Source: Clavelina lepadiformis (lineage: Eukaryota > Chordata > Ascidiacea > Aplousobranchia > Clavelinidae). From it: a DNA stretch of 64,000 bases. Under the pieces are notes generated by a model. It had not been told where the DNA came from. It saw only the letters and a list, made by a program, of their open reading frames with translations, and made no database searches. Location: positions 5,835,501 to 5,899,500 of the forward strand of contig NC_135245.1 of NCBI RefSeq assembly GCF_947623445.1. The letters run 5' to 3'. Both the position numbers and the translations under genes were made by a program. Position 1 is the stretch's first letter; each line of letters begins with the position of its first letter. Shown piece after piece: positions 26,191 to 37,979 of the stretch.

Positions 26191-28614
26191 ATTTATATAG
26201 CCTATACTGCAAATTCAAAAGTGTATGTAACGCAATATAACCCAGATCTACTTGTAGCCTGCTTTTCTCACCATCTGCTAACGCAACCACAAAACAACAA
26301 TCGATTGTATTATATAGCAATAGGATATTTTGCTGAGTCATAATTAAACCAGCGCGCTAATAAAACAAACATAGAAAACATGTGATGCAGAAAAAAGATG
26401 CAACTGCGCATTTGCGTAAAGTATTTTTTTGTAGTTTTGTAATTTTTTGTAGTTCTAATGAAGTGTTTCGAAAATATCATATTACTTTCCCGACTCCCGA
26501 GAGACAACGTTACCAGCCAGCCAATGGTCGATGGACGCGGTAAATATATATCCAGCATTCGTTGAATGCAGCAAAATTTGTACGTGATCAATCAACCCTG
26601 CACCGGTTACCAGTTAGGTGATTCTTCTAGGCCTAAACTATATAGGTACTGGGCGTTTGAAAATGAAAACTACAAGAAATCTAGAAATGTGGTTTTCCTT
26701 CGTCGCTAACAAATGATGGCCATGCTAACCTACCATCTTATAGCACATTTCTATTATTGCTCTCTTGCATGTTTTAAGCTCTTGGGCTTTGCCACTTTTT
26801 CCTGCTCAATAACTGTTGGTGAACATGTGTTTTATTGTGTTATAACTACAACGATTAGCGTCCTAACTTTTGCTTTGCACAGTTAATGGCAAAAAATAAA
26901 CAATACAATACTAGGCTATGTTGGTTTCATGGCTTGATTTTTCAAGGAAAAGATAGCAGAACTATTTCTTCATGAATCTTTGATTTAATATTTTTTTCAT
27001 CATGTCAACATTGTTTTCCCATACAAAGTTTTTGAATTGTGATACATCAACTTATTACATTCGTCATGTCAAAAATTTTGTTACTAGCTCAAGCCTTTGT
27101 TCCTACTACAATGTGGTGACAAGCAGGTGCCATAAAAGTTCATAATCTGACGCAATACCTAATTCTGACCGTGGTTAAGTTGATGTTTGCTTGAAAGGAA
27201 ATCGTAGTTTGTTCATGCTGACATAAGATTTAGCTTATATCGCTATCAGAGACAGTTTATTTTCACCATTTAAAATAAACTAAAAATTATCATATTATAA
27301 TTCTAAAATAATTATTGATTGGTGCCGGGCAGCGAAAAGACCTCAAGGTCATCTGCCCCAGATGTTATTGCAAAAGAAAAACAATTAAAATGGATAGAAA
27401 ACTGAAACTCAATTAATTAAAATAATGCTGTAAAATAAAAACCGAGACCCAGTACAGCACTTACAGCGGAATAAAAAAATCTTTTAACCAAATCAAAAAT
27501 TAACTACATATAATATGACACAAATAAATTAGTTTAGCCATAATTTATTAAGAATTAATAACCATACATTTATTACCTTATTCATAATTATCCGAACAGA
27601 ACTTCCGTTGCACAAGACCGCTTTTCAATTGATATTAGAAATATTTATGAGACTTAATTTTTTTTTTATTATTTAGTAGTTTATTCCAAAAAATTAGATC
27701 CTCGAAATGTTAACTTTTTTACCTTTTATTGTTTTGGTTCGGGGAATGAATAAGTTGTCCTGTGATGATCTATTATTGTATTTGTGTACAGTTTGGATTT
27801 TGCTGAAATAGTTATTAAATATTTGGAGAAGAAGATTTGTGTAATAGTTACGCATGAATTTGCCTGTATGTAATTGATAGATTTGAGATATATTTAGAAG
27901 ATATTCAATATGCCCTACTCATCTGGAAAGCCCTACTCAACTCGCCTTTAAAGCAAAGTCTGTCACTATTTCACTCTCTACAGGAAAGTTTGCTTGCAAT
28001 GTGCCAGATAAATTTAATGTCAATTTTGTACCACGAGAACGTAATAACTTACAATATAATGCAAAACGTCAATTCTGTGCCAGAGAAATCAATCACATAC
28101 TAAACAAAATGGTGAGGATCATGTGATTATAATAGGCGTCATCATATCAATGGCGTATCGCTGAAATTAATACAGCCTCCAGTTTTAAAAGCTAGTATGA
28201 GGATACTTTTACCAGATATATAGGTTAAACATAAATTTACAAAAGTAATGTTAAATTCTTAGGCACCCAATGCAAGAACACAAAAACAGTTTTGCGCTAA
28301 CAATTGTTTTGGACAATTTCAAAAGATTGATGAATGTGGTTTGTCATTTTTGAAATAAAAATTTCTTACCAATTGAAAATTTTTTGTTAAGTAAACATTG
28401 TAATTTTAGTTTCATAATGACTTAGAATTTGCCCAAGTACTATTTGGTAATTGCCTCAAGGGCGTAAGCCAGTTTCTCTCATCTATTGTTTGAATAAATT
28501 AAATGTATATTGTTGGTTAGCAGTTTTCACACACGGTTAACAACAAAGAAATTTCGCTAATACAAGTCATCAATATTTCATTCTCAGTTAAAATATATCA
28601 GTGTGTGTTACATA
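26191..28614. other. Intergenic between divergent NUDT14 and AMACR
   Basis: About 2.4 kb separates the two divergent start codons. No gene is supported. A TTCATTCTCAG acceptor-like site ends at 28586, 28 nt before the AMACR start. It could serve an upstream 5' UTR exon or trans-splicing. Confidence 0.4.
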
Positions 28615-30706
28615 ATGGCTCTCAAAGGCATCAAAGTTCTAGAACTGGCTGGTTTAGCTCCTTCACCTTTTACTGGAATGATTTTAGCAGATTTTGGAGC
28701 CAAAGTAATTAGAGTTGATAAGCCACACATGCCAACTTTGGATACTATGGCTAGGTAATCACGAATTGGTTTTATATCCATTACTGAAAAGTTACATTTT
28801 GTGACAGGAAATATATTATGGTTGATTGTAGCTTAAATGAAATGTGTTAAATAATAACTTCTCAGAGTGGGTACATTTTGCAGGGGAAAACGTTCAATAT
28901 GTGTTGATATGAAAAACCCAAATGGTGTGCAACTACTAAGAAAATTATCCAAGCAATCTGATGTTCTTATAGAACCTTTCAGACCAGGTATATAAACATT
29001 CAGTATAAGTTGGTTGTTGCAGAACTACTAGTTAAAACAAACTATAATCAAAACTGCGTCTAATTTAAAGGTGAAGTTGTTGCTTGTAATTAATGGCAGG
29101 TGTCATGGAGAAACTACAGCTTGGTCCTGATGTGCTAATGAGAGACAATCCTGGTCTGGTGTATGTGAGATTGAGTGGATATGGACAAACTGGGCCATAC
29201 AAGATGAAAGCAGGACACGACATAAATTACATTGCCACGTCAGGTTTAAAAACCTTTTTATGCTTGTTTGTCCAACAGGTTATAATAAGCTGCATAACCG
29301 TTAACCTGCAATACTAGGATTACAGTGCTAAATCAGCAATATTTAGGTGTTTTATCCATGCTGAAAAGAAAAGATGGAAAACCAACTCCCCCAATAAATT
29401 TGGTCGCTGATTTTGCAGGTAACCAACATAATGTTGAAAAAACTTGCAATTACTTTTAGTGCAGAGCTGCCACATGTGTTTAATGTTCATAATAATAGAT
29501 ACCAATTTTAGGTGGTGGGTTAATGGCAGCATTCGGAGTTGTCACAGCTTTGTTGGAACGACAAAAATCTGGAAAGGGACAAGTGATTGATGCTAATATG
29601 GTAGATTTAAGGGTTTTATGTAATGTAAATTGTGTGTTTCATTTCAATTCTGTTTCTTTTTGAACCGCAATTTCTGCCTTTAGGTAGAAGGTTCAGCCTA
29701 TGTTGCATCATTTCTATTTACTGCCAAACAAAGACTATTTTCCAACGAAGTCGGAGAGAACATGTTAGATTCTGGTGCACCTTTCTATGACACTTACGAA
29801 ACAAAGGATGGCAAATATGTCTCTGTTGGAGCTATAGAGCCAAAGTTTTATGCTAACTTATTAAGAGGTTATTAGAAAAAAATCAGCAGAGCTTCTTTCG
29901 ATTGCACAACTGCATTAAGTTGTAACCTTGATTCTCATATCCGTTTAGGTTTGAAACTTGACCAAGAAGCAATGCCTCATCAAATGGATGTGGATGAATG
30001 GCCAAACATCAAGAAAGTTATTTCTGATAGCATTTCAAGTTACACTAGAGATGAGCTTTCGGAAATATTTTCTGGTGACGATGACTGTGTTATGCCAGTC
30101 TTAACGCATGCTGAAGCTCCCCAGAATTCTCATAATAAGTATGATATTTCATTGATACTTTGTTAAATTTAGCTCAACTTAAATTTGTGAAATTGCCGGC
30201 CCATCTTGCCTCTGACGTCAATGTTTAAAACACCATTAAAAAATATTGCAACTCCTTTTTTCAATCACTAAGGAATTTAACTTTTATGTTTAACAATTAG
30301 TAACATCATGGTTGGAATATTTGTAGTAAGACCATGGCAATGAGACAACCTGCCATTGGCAATTCATGTCATTTTGAAAACAGCAAGATGATTAAAAGTC
30401 ATAGTTGGCAGTCAACAAATATTATACCAAAAATTCAGCTTATCCAAATGTAAACAAGCTCTGTAAAAACGTTTTTGTGTATTTAGGGAGAAAAAGTCCT
30501 TTTTTGAAGATGCAGAAGGAAAGTATATCCCTGCACCAGCCCCACGCTTGTCACGTACACCCGCGAAAGCAGATTCTAATCCGCAACCCATCGTAGGTGA
30601 ACACACGATAGAAGTTTTAAAAGAATATAATTATAACAATGAAGAGATTAATCATCTTCTGCAGTCAGGCACAGTTGAGGATAATTCCATTAAGAGTAAG
30701 CTGTAA
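28615..30706 (+). CDS. AMACR: Alpha-methylacyl-CoA racemase (AMACR)
   Basis: A family III CoA-transferase fold enzyme that interconverts (2R)- and (2S)-methylacyl-CoA esters, needed for beta-oxidation of branched fatty acids and sterol side chains in peroxisomes and mitochondria. Eight exons: 28615-28754, 28884-28987, 29100-29243, 29347-29418, 29512-29600, 29684-29867, 29949-30138, 30487-30706. They total 1143 nt and 380 aa (human 382). The N-terminus [19 protein letters not shown] is typical. The catalytic His (GHDINY, about residue 121) and Asp ([10 protein letters not shown], about 151) are present. The protein ends NSIKSKL, so SKL is a canonical type 1 peroxisomal signal. For exon 4 I chose the acceptor TTTAG before GTGTTTTATCC, because it gives ATSGVLS as in the family. 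An earlier AG at 29334 would insert extra residues. AATAAA occurs at 30864. Confidence 0.95.
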
Positions 30707-30863
30707 AATTTGCTTGTTTAATTGCAAGGAAGCATGTTTAATGATTGATGTGTTGTTTATTATGTAAATGTAATAACAGAATAGTAAATGTCATACCTTT
30801 TTATATTATAATGCAATTTTGTTGTGTTTCTTTAGCTTTTTTTAATTCTATGCAAATGTGGCG

Positions 30864-30869
30864 AATAAA
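30864..30869 (+). terminator. Candidate AMACR polyadenylation signal
   Basis: AATAAA lies 158 bp after the AMACR stop codon. Assignment is positional only. Confidence 0.4.
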
Positions 30870-32097
30870 ATAACACTCTACAGAGTCTAGAAAACAAACT
30901 TTTCACTGCTTGATTGATACGAATACCTATAAGTCATGCACCATCTGATGGTTACATTGAAATAAATTTATGCATTATTTCATTGCAGTCCAGAAAGTGT
31001 CTGAAGAAACATCTATTTGATTAATTAATTATAATCATACTTTCTTAACTTAAAGTTTGTCTATATCTAGACAAAATCTAATTCATAGGTGAAAACGCAT
31101 CAATGACGTTGGAAGTTATTCTCCCAGATGTCGTTTTGAGTGAAGAAAGCCTTTCCTAATCAACAGTGCATTCACTGTCTTTAAGGGAACTCGCACCAGT
31201 CAAACACAAAGCAACATACCTAACACTTTAAACCAGTTTTGTGCAAAATCAATTAAACCGTTCACAATCCTTACCATTAGTCTGTACAGTGTACACACAC
31301 TCTGTATGAACTCAATATAAAGTTAAGTAACAAACCTGAAACGTGTGCTTTAATTTAAAAAATACATTACACACATTGGAAAATAAAAAAAACTATTTTC
31401 TGTGTGATGAAGCCTTTTAGTTTTTGTTATCGATTGAGAAATATATCATAGGTATATAGAGTGTGCAACCTGCTCTATTGAACACTTGTAATGTAATACA
31501 ACAGATAAATAGCACACAACAGAAGCCTTGGTAATCTCAAACTGCGTATGAGAATAGGAATAAGTAGAAATAATATAGCCTAGTGATTGAATAAGAAAAA
31601 AACAGGGAACTTTTTTAACTGCAAGCTCTTGGTATGAACATGATGAAACTAGACACAAAACAATCGGTCTTGTGTTTAGCTGCTCTGTAAAGTAAGACTT
31701 TCCGCACTAGTCTAGAACAAAACAGAAATATGATATGGTCCAATAATATTTCCCCATAAGTACTGTAAATTGGAGGAAAAATTTAAATTCTGTTCATTAT
31801 AGTCAACAAAGCAATTTCACAGTAGGCAGCTCAAAACGACACATGAAATAACATCAATTTTTTTAACAAACACCTGATCAATATTATTTAATATACTAAC
31901 AGTTCTCGGTATTTTAACAAAATCCTGTAAGTGCGTGACAAAAAGTTGAAAAACCAGTCAGCAAAATGAAAATCATGCGAATAGAATATGAACATAAGAT
32001 GAATTGTTACTGCAGTGAAATATATGCCTTGACAAAATTTACATATATATCACTAACACAAAAATCTCAACATCAAACCACAAACAATAAAACCATA
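30870..32097. other. Convergent intergenic region (AMACR / PGPEP1 3' flanks)
   Basis: 3' flanks of two convergent genes. Only short ORFs without domains or conserved motifs occur here. Confidence 0.45.
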
Positions 32098-33630
32098 TCA
32101 ATTATGTTGCACTGAAATCCTTTCCAAAATAGCTGTGATGATTGCTTTAATACCAAGAGCCAAATCATTGCCGCTATATGGTCTGTTTAGTGGTGGGACA
32201 TGTATGAAAACCGTATGAGCCTGCTTCATTGATAACGAGGTATAATAAATATAATCGCAGCAATACCTGGAAAATAAAATCTGGTTTACAAGATATATTC
32301 GTTAAAGTGAAGGGCTAGTTGGTCTTAAATCAAAGAGTAGTTGTCAGTTAGTATAGTGGAGAAATGATTTTTACAGATATGAGCTTAACATGTCTCTGGA
32401 TTTGCCCCTCACTATAAGTATTTACTCAAAGCCGGACTATTTAGCCTTAAATGAAATTGGAATTACAACTTGTTACAAAGTTTTTAGCCATCACTTGCAA
32501 TTATATAGTTTATGTAAGACAATGACAAAAAGCTTAGACATCAAGTATACTAGGTAACAAATAATAGGCTTGGCCATCCAACAAAAAATACATGTTGGAA
32601 AAATCTGGCCTGCTTACAAAATCTGTCTGTACACAACATTACGTCAATGCAACAAGAAGTGTGGTTTGCTATCTACCTTCCAGGATCTTGTGACACTGCA
32701 ACGTTTATTCCGCTTTTTTTAACTCTGTCTGATTCAGCAATGTCTTGCATGTCAATTGTTGACTTGAGAGTTTCCTCACCATTTCTTTTGCAACAATTGT
32801 GTTTTGGACATTTCTTTTTGATGTCAGTCCTGCAAAGAAAAATATTCGTACATATAAACTAAGGCAATGCCAGCTTTAGTATTGAAATATATATGTTTAC
32901 TGTTCACATAGTATTAGAATCTACAATACATACAACTACATAAAACAATGACATACATACTGGTTATAACCATAGTTGTGAGCCAACTGTTCCAATGTTA
33001 TTGCTTGCGCAAAACCAGACACTCCAACATGAACCATTAGCTGAACACACAATAAAACTAATGGTAGATTAAAATTATTTTCCAAAGCTGTTCAAAATAA
33101 TTGAAAAATACCACTTTCATTGAAATATAATTGAAATATTACATACAAAATATTATAAAACTTACCTATGTCAACTTACATATCTATGCAACATTTTTAC
33201 GCAGTGCAATTAGCAACTATATACTGTACTAATTTGGCAAATAAGTCATATTTGTATAGTATATTTTGTGTATTATAATTTGATTTTTTTCCATTTGTAT
33301 AATTTGCGTATACAGTTAGTTATTCTAATTTTTACCAATGGTTTATGTTTCTTCCATAAACCAGGAACTTTTTTATCTATTGCTTCATACTCCACAGAAA
33401 TTTCTTTTACTTCAAGATTAAAGTTGTCATCATCGAGGCCAATATCAGCTAATTCCTGTAAAAAAAAAACATGTATTGTAAGGTAAAAGTAAAGAGCATT
33501 ATAGAGCAAAATGTACTGTAACAAGTTTCATATAATACTATACCTTAACAGCAACCCAGCTGGAGTTAATTTTATAACCTCCAAATGGTCCGAAACCAGT
33601 AAGTACAATAGTGGGCTTGGATGGGGCCAT
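32098..33630 (-). CDS. PGPEP1: Pyroglutamyl-peptidase I (cysteine peptidase C15)
   Basis: A cytosolic peptidase that removes N-terminal pyroglutamate from peptides. Five minus-strand exons: 33630-33544, 33455-33336, 33040-32961, 32829-32677, 32266-32098. They sum to 609 nt and 202 aa (human 209). The start reads MAPSKPTIVLTGFGPFGGY, the conserved TGFGPFG loop. The catalytic triad is present: Glu about 86 in AITLEQLAHN, Cys about 150 in GRYCCDYIYYTS, and His about 169 in FIHVPPL. A doublet Cys149-Cys150 replaces the usual RYLCD, with the second Cys in the catalytic position. Exon 4 holds a CPKHNCCK segment like the cysteine-containing loop of animal PGP1. It converges on AMACR. Confidence 0.93.
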
Positions 33631-34582
33631 TGAAACAACAGAATTAGTAGACAGCACTGCTAAGCAAGAATTTTGCACCCTGTCTATTCTCATAAATTAC
33701 AACAGCAGCTTACTACTAACTATTGTCAGTATATTTACCTGCCACCGCCAAAACCTTTATATGTAAAAGGTGATTTAATTAATCTGGTAACATGACATGC
33801 CACAATACTAAATTATAATGATCAACAAAGTTTCTTCAATAAGTAAATCTACTTCTTAAGCATAATTGTTATATATTCTTACAGCGCAAAAATATTTGTT
33901 CCACAAAACGTTTCAACAGAGCCCAAAGGTACTGAGGTGATTATATTGAACACATACTTTTTGGTGTTTCAAAAACGCATGGTACTTGTGCATGATTAAT
34001 GGTACTGATGTTTGATGGTATGGATATGTTTAATGGTACACTAGTAATTATAAGTTAGCTTTCATCTTTACTAACTAAATATATTGATTTCACAGTGGTA
34101 TTTGTGATAAGTATGTGAAATCTAGATTTACTTGGTAGATGTTATCTCCTCAACCCACACTTTAACGCAAAAAATAAATTTGCTCTCTGAGGAAAGATAA
34201 GGACCTACGTCCCAAGCGCAATATGTAACAATTAGCCTATGCCCTATATGTAATTATTCGCTCTAATAAGTTTTAGTGAAAAAAAAAACAAACTAAAAGC
34301 AACCTACAACATTTGTAAATGCAGGGCCACCGAGAAATTTCCCGGTTTCCCCATGGGCTTGTCCGCCTCTGGGGTAGGCTTATTGACTACAGTAATAAAG
34401 ACGTTCCGACGTAATCTCAATATAGCAGTGAAGAAGGACCTCATATAACAAACCGTAAAAAAGAATTAAACAACTGGCCTAAAGTTAAGCAATTTAAAGA
34501 CAAATAACCCAAGTTAAAACACAAAAATAATGCAACGGCAAGTCTGCAACTAATACACTAAAATGGCCGAAGTTGCGATAAA
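33631..34582. other. Intergenic between PGPEP1 and the transposon cluster
   Basis: PGPEP1 5' flank. Near 34322 the sequence CAGGGCCACCGAGAAATTTC resembles a hAT terminus but has no identified partner. Nothing else is recognised. Confidence 0.35.
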
Positions 34583-35876
34583 CGCTCAGTGGCCACTAGC
34601 GGTCATTTTGACCGCTTCTCTGAAAATTCGTTTTTGTTAGGATTTGCGTTGTGTGTTTGCAGCTTAATTAGCTATTGAACAAGTATTCAAGTCACATGAC
34701 TCGATCAATCTATCCACCAAAAAGAGTTTTATTTCAAATGGGCAAATACCTGGACACGAAATTAGAAAATATTTCACATTTGTGTTGTCGCACATTTAAT
34801 AGATTCAAAATGCTCCGTAGCGGTACACTTACCACATAGGGTTTTGTTACATTTCAAACAAAGTTTCTTGGTTTTGTTTTGCGTACAGTTTGCAGCTATT
34901 TCACACTGTTTACGCATCTTGGCTTTGTTGTTTTCACGAGCGTTCAGCAGTGTGTGAGGTATTGCAATCGTAGCGTTTCTGCTTGATCTTTCAACGATGT
35001 GGTCTTCACGTAGTTCAGTAGCAAGCTTAAAGATGTCTTGAAACCTTGTCATCTGTTTGTTTTTTATACAGCACAAAAGCATTGATGCCTGCCAAATCCA
35101 AAATGTTATAGAAAACAGCAACGGGCCACTGATATACTACCTGGCCATTTGATCAGCAACATCAACACCACATATGGTCTTGTTATAAAATTTCACCGTC
35201 TCCGGTTTCTTTTTGAAAGATGCGCCAAATTCAATAGACTGATGCTGAGAATTAAGAACATAAACGCTTTTCTTGGACTTACACAGATACACAGTCAGAG
35301 TTGCCAGATCGCATGCCTTCATGAGCTTACTAGAATAGTGTTGCTGCAAGCATTTTGCAGATGCGGGCAGCTCACGTCTAACCTTGTTCATAGTTCCAAC
35401 AAGACTGGGTTCCTTCTTTTTCAGCTCTTTGGCAAGTAAAAACGACGTGAAAAAGTTATCGGTTGTAACATTTCTGCCTTTACCCATAAATGGTTACATG
35501 AGATTCATGACAACGTTATCACTAAGCCTTTGGGTGGGTGGACGCGACTCGTCTTCACCCAGATATGGAACGGCATTTAGGATATACTTCGATTCCACAT
35601 CAACCGACAGCCAGAACTTTATGCCAAACTTGTCTGGTTTGTTTGGCATATACTGGGTGAATTTACAACGAGCTTTCGTCGGAAACAGCTGGAAAAAAGG
35701 CTTAGAAAAGATAGTTTTTATTGAGCGGTCAAAATGACCACTAACGGCCGTTGGAGGTAAACCACCCACTAAAATATTGCTGAAAGCAGTCTTCCGCTTG
35801 ATACTCAGCATGGGCATTCCTCCTAGCATTTTCAAATTCCAAATCGGTAAAAATGACCGCATCGGCTGTCCTAGTG
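34583..35876 (-). mobile_element. piggyBac-type transposon, deletion derivative
   Basis: The right terminus, read on the minus strand, is CACTAGGACAGCCGATGCGG, directly next to TTAA (35877-35880), the piggyBac target. The left terminus at 34583 shares GCGGTCATTTTGACCG with the right end's GCGGTCATTTTTACCG. It is flanked by TAAA, a likely one-base decay of TTAA. Subterminal copies of GCGGTCAAAATGACC occur at about 34600-34620 and 35725-35740 in inverted orientation. The right subterminal repeat runs directly into the middle of the transposase, so the N-terminal half of the gene has been deleted. The element is about 1.3 kb, half or less of a full piggyBac. Confidence 0.75.
34774..35760 (-). 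pseudogene. piggyBac (DDE_Tnp_1_7) transposase fragment
   Basis: Conserved stretches in order on the minus strand are CKFTQYMPNKPDKFGIKFWL, then YLGEDESRPPTQRLSDNVV, GRNVTTDNFFTSFLLAKEL, and KTICGVDVADQMAR. These cover three catalytic-core aspartate regions. The C-terminal zinc-ribbon-like CLKCNKTLCGKCTATEH lies near 34800. An in-frame TAA at about 35494-35496 interrupts the core between the VVMNLM and PFMGKGRN segments. A further break lies near 35125 before the SITFWIWQA segment. The N-terminal domain is absent. The gene is therefore non-functional. It is typical of PGBD4-like invertebrate elements. Confidence 0.85.
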
Positions 35877-35889
35877 TTAAATATGCATA

Positions 35890-36690
35890 GCCTATATCGG
35901 GGGCGTTCAAATGTTGGATCTCGATTCGGATCTTTTCAACTTTTTGTCTGGATCTTCCAATGTAGTCTTGAAAAAAAAAATTACAGTAATTTTATGTGGA
36001 TACCAATTGTTAGTGTTGAAATTAATTTTTCAACACTCATCTCTAAAGCACCGGAAACTAAGGAACTTTCTAGATCAGCATAATGCTGAATTTTGTGATG
36101 TACTGACGCATAATAACGTGAGATGGCTAAGTAAGGGCAATGCTTTGAAATGGCTGTGGGACCTTCGTAAAGAGTTGGTCATGTTTTTGAATGAAAAGGG
36201 TCAAACTAGTACTCTGCTTGAAGATAACAATCTATGAAACTTGGCTTTTCTTGCTGACTGTTTTACCCATCTAAATACTCTGAACTTGAAGCTCCAGGGC
36301 AAGGGGCGTACTATCATTCAACTGTGGTCAGCAGCGAAATCTTTCAATCAACAGCTGTTGCTATTCGTTTGTGTTTTGGTTATCACTTGTAACCTTGAAA
36401 AGGTAGCCAGTTATAATCAGGCTGGCTAGAAGAGTCCTTACTTGCTTCGCTTCTACGTACCTTTGTGGGTCGTTGTTTTCATCAATGAATTTTGTAAAAA
36501 ACAAGCAAAGAACGAGACTCACAAATGCTCATCTTCATGAACTTTTGAGGATATCAGTAAGTGACAGAAAGTTCCGATTCGATGCTTTTGTGAGATTTAA
36601 ACCAACTCATCATTTTTCTCATAGAAACAATCTTGCAGCTGTAGCACACTTCACTTTTGACTTTTACAAAGTTATTAATATGCTGTAGGC
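35890..36690 (+). pseudogene. Decayed hAT transposase, ZBED5/GTF2IRD2-like
   Basis: Three segments lie in different frames. Segment 1 (about 36090-36237) reads NNVRWLSKGNALKWLWDLRK then ELVMFLNEKG, and segment 2 (36241-36360) reads NLAFLADCFTHLNTLNLKLQ. Segment 3 (about 36475-36620) reads FSSMNFVKNKQRTRLTNAHL then HELLRISVS, corresponding to the C-terminal hAT dimerisation domain. The order matches the ZBED5/SCAND3/GTF2IRD2 transposase family. An in-frame stop between segments 1 and 2 (about 36235) and a frameshift before segment 3 make it a pseudogene. It starts right after the piggyBac TTAA. Its own termini were not found, and the neighbouring MITEs do not obviously belong to it. Confidence 0.75.
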
Positions 36691-36761
36691 CCTACAATGT
36701 AGGGTACATCTACATAAATAAAGCACCATAAAAATTAAAGCTTGTCCAATGTGTTTATCAT

Positions 36762-37196
36762 CAGGGCTTTAGAGACGGAGCCGGAGCAGTGCATTTTCAA
36801 CGGAGCTGGAGCTCTACGTGAAATTCAAATGGAGCTGGAGCCAGTTGTTTGAAAAAGAGGTCCGGCCCCGATGTATTTCATAAGATGCTATGTTACTAGC
36901 CTATTACTATTGGCTGAATTCACATAATTTAACAGCAACCCTTCACAAAATTAAGAATTGCTGGGGATTTGACAGCAGAGCAGTCACATGTTCATAGCTG
37001 CAACCGATGGTACTGACTACTGACTGACCCATTGAGCTAGATATTCCAAATTGAGCGTTCATCCTTAAACCTCAGTTTTTGACGTAATGGAGCCGGAGCA
37101 GTGTTATCAATGAGCTCCGGAGCTGGAGCTAATTTATGATAAAAGAGAGCTCTGGAGCTGGAGCAATTTAACATTTACGCCTGCTCCAAAGCCCTG
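36762..37196 (-). repeat. hAT MITE family A, copy 1 (inverted)
   Basis: Termini CAGGGCTTTAGAG and, on the other strand, CAGGGCTTTGGAGC. The interior is rich in GGAGCTGGAGC words. The flanking octamers TTTATCAT and TTTACTAT match at six of eight positions. The orientation is opposite to the copies at 37537 and 41833. Confidence 0.75.
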
Positions 37197-37536
37197 TTTA
37201 CTATTCGTATTTAATTGATCATCATGTTGTCAGGTTTGGCTGTGGTCGATCATGGCAGAAATCATTTGAACACCCCTGGCCTATATTATTAAACACCGAA
37301 ACACTAACGCAAATCGTATATAAGCTAGCCTAAAAAGATAAAAACACAATGAGGAAATATTCATAAAGAATATTTTAATTTGCATTAATATTGAACAAAT
37401 CAAACGAATTGCTATCTATACCGATAAGGTTAAGCCTTAATCCTGAACAGTATTCACTTCAGTGGCGAATTCTATTTTGTTGCTTATCATCAAAAAAGGA
37501 AAATGAAATTTCACTAATTCAAAGTCTTTTTATAAA

Positions 37537-37979
37537 CAGGGCTTTGGAGCAGGCGTAAATGTTAAATTGCTCCAGCTCCAGAGCTCTCTTTTATCATAAA
37601 TTTGCTCCAGCTCCGGAGCTCATTGATAACACTGCTCCGGCACCATTACGTCAAAAACTGAGGTTTAAGGATGAACGCTCAATTTGGAATATCTAGTTCA
37701 ATGGGTCAGTCAGTAGTCAGAACCATCGGTTGCAGCTTTAAACATGAGGCTGCTCTGCTGTCAAATCCCCAGCAATTCTTAATTTTGTGAAGGGTTGCTG
37801 TTAAATTATTTGAATTCAGGCAATAGTAGTAGGCTAGTAGCATAGCATCTTATGAAATACATCGGAGCCGGAGCTATTTTTCAAACAACTGGCTCCAGCT
37901 CCATTTGAATTTTACGTAGAGCTCCAGCTCCGTTGAAAATGCACGGCTCCGGGGCTCCGGCCCCGGCTCCAAAGCCCTG
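37537..37979 (+). repeat. hAT MITE family A, copy 2
   Basis: Starts CAGGGCTTTGGAGCAGGCG and ends GGCTCCAAAGCCCTG. The flanking octamers TTTATAAA and TCTATAAA match at seven of eight positions. It forms an inverted pair with copy 1 across a 340-bp spacer. Confidence 0.8.

Noticed and set aside
29334-29346. Earlier AG acceptor for AMACR exon 4 after ATTACAG
   Set aside because: It stays in frame but inserts extra residues that break the conserved ATSGVLS segment. The later TTTAG fits the family.
35149-35737. Plus-strand ORFs over the piggyBac region
   Set aside because: They are antisense shadows of the transposase, whose motifs are clear on the minus strand.
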